30,158 bases of DNA from a virus: positions 1 to 30,158 of the IMG/VR virus record IMGVR_UViG_3300042880_000279; one strand, 5' to 3'. Below are positions 29,490 to 30,158 of the stretch, piece after piece. The translations under genes and the position numbers were made by a program. Position 1 is the stretch's first letter. Every line of letters starts with the position of its first letter. Below the pieces are notes generated by a model. The model had not been told where the DNA came from and searched no databases. It saw only the letters and a list, made by a program, of their open reading frames with translations.

Positions 29490-29969
29490 ATGTTTAGAAT
29501 TCTCTTCTGCTCTGTGCTTGCCATCATGGCCTTCAGCAATCCCGCCCTTGCCCAGCAGGTGGCCGATGATGGCCGGGTCTCAATCCCGTGGGGCGACGTC
29601 GTCGCTTCCGCGCAAGGCCTGCTGCTGACGCTGGCAGGCTCGGCCTTGGCTTTCGCACTGGCCCGCCTTCCCGCATCCGTCTTGACCATGATCAAGACCT
29701 GGCAGGTGGACCAGTTGCTTGAGAAGTCGATTGCCTATGGCATCAACATGGTGGCGGGTGCCGCCAAGGGGCAACAGCTTAGCGTGCCGGTAGGCAACAA
29801 GGTTCTGGAACAGGCGCTCGAATATGCGATTGAGAACGGCAGCCCGAAGCTTATCAAATGGCTGTGCAGCACGGGCACGCTGGAGAAAAGAATCCTCGCG
29901 CGGCTTGACCTGGCACCTGAGGCGGGGGCTTCCTCACTGGTGACGAAAGCTCAGGTCGCCAGCAAGTGA
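29490..29969 (+). CDS. Holin-like membrane protein with signal peptide
   Basis: 159 residues, AAAGGA upstream. Residues 1-21 (MFRILFCSVLAIMAFSNPALAQ) are a signal peptide or first membrane segment with an ALA-Q cleavage site; residues ~43-62 form a second membrane segment (GLLLTLAGSALAFALARLPA). The rest (QLLEKSIAYGINMVAGAAKG...LEYAIENGSPKLIKWL) is a conserved helical part I know from rhizobial phage holin-type proteins. Exact lysis role is inferred. Stop overlaps the next start. Confidence 0.7.
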   Translation: MFRILFCSVLAIMAFSNPALAQQVADDGRVSIPWGDVVASAQGLLLTLAGSALAFALARLPASVLTMIKTWQVDQLLEKSIAYGINMVAGAAKGQQLSVPVGNKVLEQALEYAIENGSPKLIKWLCSTGTLEKRILARLDLAPEAGASSLVTKAQVASK

Positions 29970-30158
29970 CCTGGCTCTACTGGCTGATCGGGGCGGCGCT
30001 CTTCGGGGTTGCCGCCCTTGCCATCTGGCAGGCGCTGCGAAGCCCTACTGTTCTGGCGGGGCTAAGCGCTATCGCAGCACGCGCGGCGGCGAATGCAATC
30101 GTTACAAAAGTCGCCAAGCGCAACCCGCCAGAGATCGAGGCCAAGATGCACGAATGCG
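29966..30158 (+). CDS. Partial membrane protein (lysis module), cut by window edge
   Basis: GTG 29966 overlaps the holin-like stop (GTGA). Reads MTWLYWLIGAALFGVAALAI (membrane helix), then WQALRSPTVLAGLSAIAARA and a charged stretch KVAKRNPPEIEAKMHEC up to the edge. Probable small lysis or accessory membrane protein; complete sequence not available. Confidence 0.6.
   Translation, partial: MTWLYWLIGAALFGVAALAIWQALRSPTVLAGLSAIAARAAANAIVTKVAKRNPPEIEAKMHEC

Overview
The window is one end-to-end stretch of a temperate, P22-like short-tailed phage or prophage from an alphaproteobacterium, most likely Rhizobiales. The evidence is the P22-type head set (terminase, portal, scaffold, coat, DNA-stabilising and ejection proteins), a phage copy of the alphaproteobacterial regulator GcrA, moderately GC-rich DNA, and protein families I associate with rhizobial phages. 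No integrase, att site, tRNA or rRNA was seen. Both edges cut through genes.

Layout. (1) 1-954, minus strand: a leftward early operon of three small genes, one with a 12-bp minisatellite encoding DAA repeats. (2) 955-1780: the genetic switch. A small XRE-type repressor (minus) and a Cro/carph-like protein (plus) diverge, and four copies of ATCAC-N5-GTGAT lie in two pairs over the leftward and rightward promoter regions. A rho-independent terminator follows. (3) 2075-8106, plus strand: the early operon, tightly packed with many ATGA/TGATG overlaps. It holds a ParB/MT-A70 adenine methyltransferase fusion, two nuclease-like proteins, a zinc-finger-like protein, a GcrA homologue, a DnaB helicase, a replication-type protein with iteron-like repeats inside its gene, a 43-residue protein and a NusG-like antiterminator. 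(4) 8107-8294: a promoter-containing gap. (5) 8295-29466, plus strand: the late operon, made of DUF5681 small-terminase-like protein, large terminase, small proteins, portal, lectin-like virion protein, scaffold, coat, a fibre protein with three 22-residue repeats, gp4-position adaptor, gp10-like stabiliser, ejection proteins (one with a transglycosylase domain), collar-domain fibre, XhlA-like protein and amidase endolysin. (6) 29490-30158: holin-like and membrane lysis proteins.

Working together: the switch decides between lysogeny and early expression. Early proteins modify DNA, may redirect host GcrA-dependent transcription, load helicase and modify RNA polymerase through the NusG-like protein. 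The late operon then builds, fills and releases virions. Short hairpins sit just upstream of portal, scaffold and coat.

Things that the standard gene map does not explain: the four-operator array; a 30-bp segment (29/30 identical) present inverted in two otherwise unrelated genes 21.9 kb apart; a deletion relic of an IS200/IS605 tnpB element with both hairpins between two ejection genes; iteron-like repeats plus a pyrimidine tract in the replication gene; a 48-residue HTH gene in the tail module; and small membrane-protein genes on the opposite strand of the late operon.
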